In this document: piece by piece, positions 63,919-64,000 of the stretch
Position numbering within the stretch: position 1 is the first letter of the stretch
How the letters are laid out: each line of letters starts with the position of its first letter
Assembly (NCBI GenBank): GCA_040753915.1
Contig: JBFMDN010000014.1
Coordinates: 33,361-97,360 of the forward strand
Direction: 5' to 3'
Source: JBFMDN01 sp040753915
GTDB taxonomy: Bacteria; Desulfobacterota; Desulfomonilia; Desulfomonilales; Desulfomonilaceae
Length of the DNA: 64,000 nt
Program-made: the position numbers and the translations under genes
Notes under the pieces: generated by a model
Told to the model about the DNA's origin: nothing
Seen by the model: the letters and a program-made list of their open reading frames with translations, nothing else
Databases searched by the model: none

Positions 63919-63987
63919 GTCATTCCGGCGAAAGCCGGAATCCAGTCCTTCCAATATGTTATGGACCCCGGCTTTCGCCGGGGTGAC
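63919..63987. repeat. interspersed repeat with paired inverted hairpins
   Basis: GTCATTCCGGCGAAAGCCGG (63919 onward) and ACCCCGGCTTTCGCCGGGGT (63965 onward) are each self-complementary and also mutually inverted. This is the common CGGCGAAAGCCGG-type interspersed repeat of many proteobacteria. Confidence 0.75.
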
Positions 63988-64000
63988 GGGGTCCTTGTTA

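Larger units (their letters stand above)
63674..64000. other. gene-free end of window with repeats
   Basis: No gene is supported. It holds a degenerate copy of the CCCTCACCCC...AGAGGGAGAGGG repeat and, near the end, a pair of mutually inverted GC-rich hairpins. The window ends inside this region. Confidence 0.6.

Overview
The window looks like chromosomal DNA of an anaerobic, sulfate-reducing or syntrophic Desulfobacterota (old Deltaproteobacteria). The clues are a QmoA/QmoB-like flavin and Fe-S oxidoreductase pair, a corrinoid Fe-S-protein fragment, a CCG-type (HdrD/GlpC-like) Fe-S protein, many sigma-54 activators and hybrid kinases, and a large acyl-CoA gene cluster. The species cannot be fixed from the sequence alone.

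Layout. 1-1160: end of a MacB/FtsX-type ABC exporter operon with a small lipoprotein. 1309-3228: a complete group II intron on the minus strand, with maturase, domain V, GUGCG 5' end and a matching IBS1/EBS1 pair. 3339-9991: an arsenic-type cluster (two ArsR regulators, a stand-alone 4Fe-4S/AcsC-like protein, ACR3 arsenite permease, a GlpC-like Fe-S protein, a radical SAM protein and a small ORF). 10161-12697: an SGNH-hydrolase-like membrane protein and a Met-rich secreted protein. 13101-14427: an atypical crotonase and tRNA-Met. 14615-20184: a RsbU/RsbV/RsbW-type partner-switching set and two histidine kinases. 20256-26425: small exported proteins, a glycosyltransferase and a PAS/sigma-54 activator. 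26875-27173: a repeat element. 27208-32142: rsmA, the HdrA/MvhD-type pair and a TPR protein. 32818-39310: copper/silver efflux operon cusB-cusA-nosL. 39412-46982: a three-gene overlapping kinase/kinase/sigma-54-activator cascade. 47197-59388: a sigma-54 promoter followed by a livKHMGF transporter, two AMP-forming acyl-CoA ligases, an SDR, an acyl-CoA dehydrogenase and an ADP-forming CoA-ligase alpha-type protein. 59626-63279: a 1217-residue Lon-like protease with an N-terminal HELQH motif. 63419-64000: a small secreted protein and interspersed repeats.

How the parts may work together. The cascade at 39.6-47.0 kb ends in a sigma-54 activator lying directly upstream of two similar imperfect dyads and a near-consensus -24/-12 promoter. 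It therefore probably switches on the downstream uptake and acyl-CoA activation/oxidation operon for an organic acid whose identity is unknown. The arsenic cluster couples efflux to three redox or cofactor proteins that are not part of standard ars operons. The most unusual single gene is the Lon-like protein, which carries a possible zinc-protease motif, an AAA+ module, a Ser-Lys protease domain and a C-terminal extension in one chain.
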